Source of the DNA: Candidatus Omnitrophota bacterium
GTDB taxonomy: Bacteria > Omnitrophota > Gorgyraeia > 2-02-FULL-51-18
Length of the DNA: 7,051 nt
Reading direction: 5' to 3'
Assembly: GCA_023247955.1 (NCBI GenBank)
Contig: JAHFFL010000059.1
Span: 1 to 7,051 of the forward strand
In this document: positions 5,757-7,051 of the stretch, in pieces
How positions within the stretch are numbered: position 1 is the first letter of the stretch
How the letters are laid out: every line of letters begins with the position of its first letter
Position numbers and translations under genes: made by a program
Notes under the pieces: model-generated
Databases searched by the model: none
Told to the model about the DNA's origin: nothing
Seen by the model: only the letters and a program-made list of their open reading frames with translations

Positions 5757-6979
5757 TTTTGACCCGCTGAAACTAAAGCGATTTCCTCCGGCGGTTTGAC
5801 TTTATGAAATTGCCGGTAAAGCAAGATATCATAGACGATCTTGATTCCGGGACCAATAAGAATCGGCAGCGACATCGAAATCACGCTTAAAATCCCTCCG
5901 ATCGCAGGCCCCGCGGCCCATGCGACGCCCCGGGTCAGATTAGCAAGCCCCGCGGCCTTTACCCGCTCCTCGGGTTTCACCACCGCTACGATATAAGATT
6001 GGCGCGTCGGCACATCCATCTCGACCAGTGATTCGCGGATCAGAAAAAGAACCACCGCTATTTCGATGCTCGGCATGAACGGGATAGTCATCAAAAGAAC
6101 GCTCGAAGGGATGTGGGTGAATACCATGGTCCTGATAAGTCCTATCTTTTTCGCGATCCACGCCGCGGCCAGATGCGAGAAAACATTCGCAAGCCGCGCG
6201 AAGAAAAATAGCGGTCCGAGAAAAGACTCATCGACGCCGAATCTTTTAAAAAACCAGAAACTGATCAGCGCGGTGGTCAGAAACCCTCCGCCCAGACTGT
6301 CCAGTCCCGATAAGAGCGCAAAATTCCTGACGATGGGCCGCGACTCGGGGCTGAGCCGTGAAATCGGCGGATGCTCGGCAGATCTGGCCGAACGAGAAAG
6401 GCCAAACACCACAAGTCCCGCCGTCGCGCAGAGAACAGCGTAAACCAGCCAGGCCCTCTGGTAAGAATGAACCGTGTCCATATAAAAACGGGTTCTGAAA
6501 ATCGCAGGCAACGTGCCGAGCAAAGCGCCGACGGCGTGCCCGGCATCCACGCAGACGTTGTACCACGCGAACACACGCGTGCGCTCTTTCTCGGTGGCGG
6601 TGGTCGGGAGTATGGCCTGCTCAATGGTAGTGCTGGCCCCGCGGTCGCGGCCCATGCCGTTTACCATGCCGAAAAATGCGAACGGGACCAGAATAAGGAG
6701 TTTTGTCGAGAAGGCGAAGACCAGCCCGCCTAGCGCCATGAGAAAGGCAAGACCGACGAGGGCTGCTTTTTCATTTCTGACCGGAGGCCCGAGCACCACA
6801 AGCAAGGTCGCCGCCGACGCGCCGGCAAGACCGAGAGCCACAACCCAGCCGATTCCAACCACCGAAAAACGCACGGCCGACAGATAAAGCGCCAGGATCA
6901 CGCCTGAAAAACTTATCGCCGAGGAACGGAGCGCGGCGCTCGTAAAAATGAGAGACCGGTTCCTCAGCGCTTCAGTCAC
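5753..6979 (-). CDS. Major facilitator superfamily (MFS) transporter
   Basis: An inner-membrane protein of about 12 hydrophobic segments in two halves, split by a polar loop (near residues 195-217, counting from GTG 6979). Family-like motifs are IEQAIL (119-124), RTRVFAWYN (133-141) and MDVPTRQSYIVAVVKPEER (from 321). The usual MFS motif A between helices 2 and 3 is not recognisable; the site reads GPPVRNEK (64-71). I chose GTG 6979, giving 408 residues and only an 8-residue tail before helix 1. This GTG follows by one base the stop of a protein-like frame coming from upstream. ATG 7039 would add 20 poorly structured residues with no good ribosome site, and that frame stays open to the window edge. 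The substrate is unknown. The 4-nt overlap with the oxygenase gene implies a joint role, perhaps export of the modified product. Confidence 0.85.
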   Translation of the reverse strand: MTEALRNRSLIFTSAALRSSAISFSGVILALYLSAVRFSVVGIGWVVALGLAGASAATLLVVLGPPVRNEKAALVGLAFLMALGGLVFAFSTKLLILVPFAFFGMVNGMGRDRGASTTIEQAILPTTATEKERTRVFAWYNVCVDAGHAVGALLGTLPAIFRTRFYMDTVHSYQRAWLVYAVLCATAGLVVFGLSRSARSAEHPPISRLSPESRPIVRNFALLSGLDSLGGGFLTTALISFWFFKRFGVDESFLGPLFFFARLANVFSHLAAAWIAKKIGLIRTMVFTHIPSSVLLMTIPFMPSIEIAVVLFLIRESLVEMDVPTRQSYIVAVVKPEERVKAAGLANLTRGVAWAAGPAIGGILSVISMSLPILIGPGIKIVYDILLYRQFHKVKPPEEIALVSAGQK

Positions 6980-6980
6980 C

Positions 6981-7051
6981 TTAGGCAAACCTGGCTCGCT
7001 CGATACGGGCCAGCGACTCCTCTTTGTGAAGCCGCTCATCCAGGCCGATGC
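6981..7051 (-). CDS. 3' end of an unidentified gene (5' partial)
   Basis: A - strand frame entering from the window edge ends at TAA (6983-6981). Its last 22 residues, ending in LHKEESLARIERARFA, are charged and helix-like, with G or C in most third codon positions. The stop is one base from GTG 6979, matching the tight packing of every other junction here. It is too short to name. If real, it sets the transporter start at 6979 and makes this a three-gene operon. The alternative is that this is just the out-of-frame shadow of a longer transporter starting at 7039 or beyond. Confidence 0.45.
   Translation of the reverse strand, partial: IGLDERLHKEESLARIERARFA

Overview
The window is most of a phosphonate (C–P bond) biosynthesis locus on the + strand, facing a second short operon on the - strand. 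No rRNA, tRNA, insertion sequence or CRISPR array is visible. Base composition looks moderately GC-rich, with frequent A-rich lysine codons. The genes are packed with start/stop overlaps. This is a bacterial layout, probably from an uncultivated lineage, but nothing here fixes the phylum.

Plus strand, 1-5002: five genes read in the same direction. They are (1) the C-terminal part of a phosphoenolpyruvate mutase fused to a nucleotidyltransferase-fold domain (N-terminus off the window), (2) phosphonopyruvate decarboxylase, (3) 2-aminoethylphosphonate (AEP) transaminase, (4) a class I CDP-alcohol phosphotransferase membrane enzyme and (5) a stand-alone nucleotidyltransferase with intact catalytic motifs. 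Together they read as PEP -> phosphonopyruvate -> phosphonoacetaldehyde -> AEP -> CMP-AEP -> AEP transferred to a membrane alcohol, i.e. a candidate bacterial phosphonolipid pathway. The steps to AEP are well supported by motifs. The last two steps are inferred from family and context.

The 55-nt gap between genes 1 and 2 is the only real gap in this operon. It holds a perfect 13-bp inverted repeat whose right arm contains the ribosome binding site and first two bases of the decarboxylase start codon, and whose left arm begins two bases after the mutase stop. This looks like a translational coupling switch. The fused nucleotidyltransferase domain has lost several signature residues that the stand-alone enzyme keeps, which suggests division of labour.

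Minus strand, 7051-4992: the 3' tail of an unidentified gene, then an MFS transporter, then a phytanoyl-CoA-dioxygenase-like Fe(II)/2-oxoglutarate oxygenase. The oxygenase overlaps the nucleotidyltransferase tail to tail by 11 nt. It is a candidate tailoring enzyme for the phosphonate headgroup (for example 1-hydroxylation of AEP), by analogy with the PhnY/DhpA type of oxygenase, but its substrate cannot be read from the sequence.
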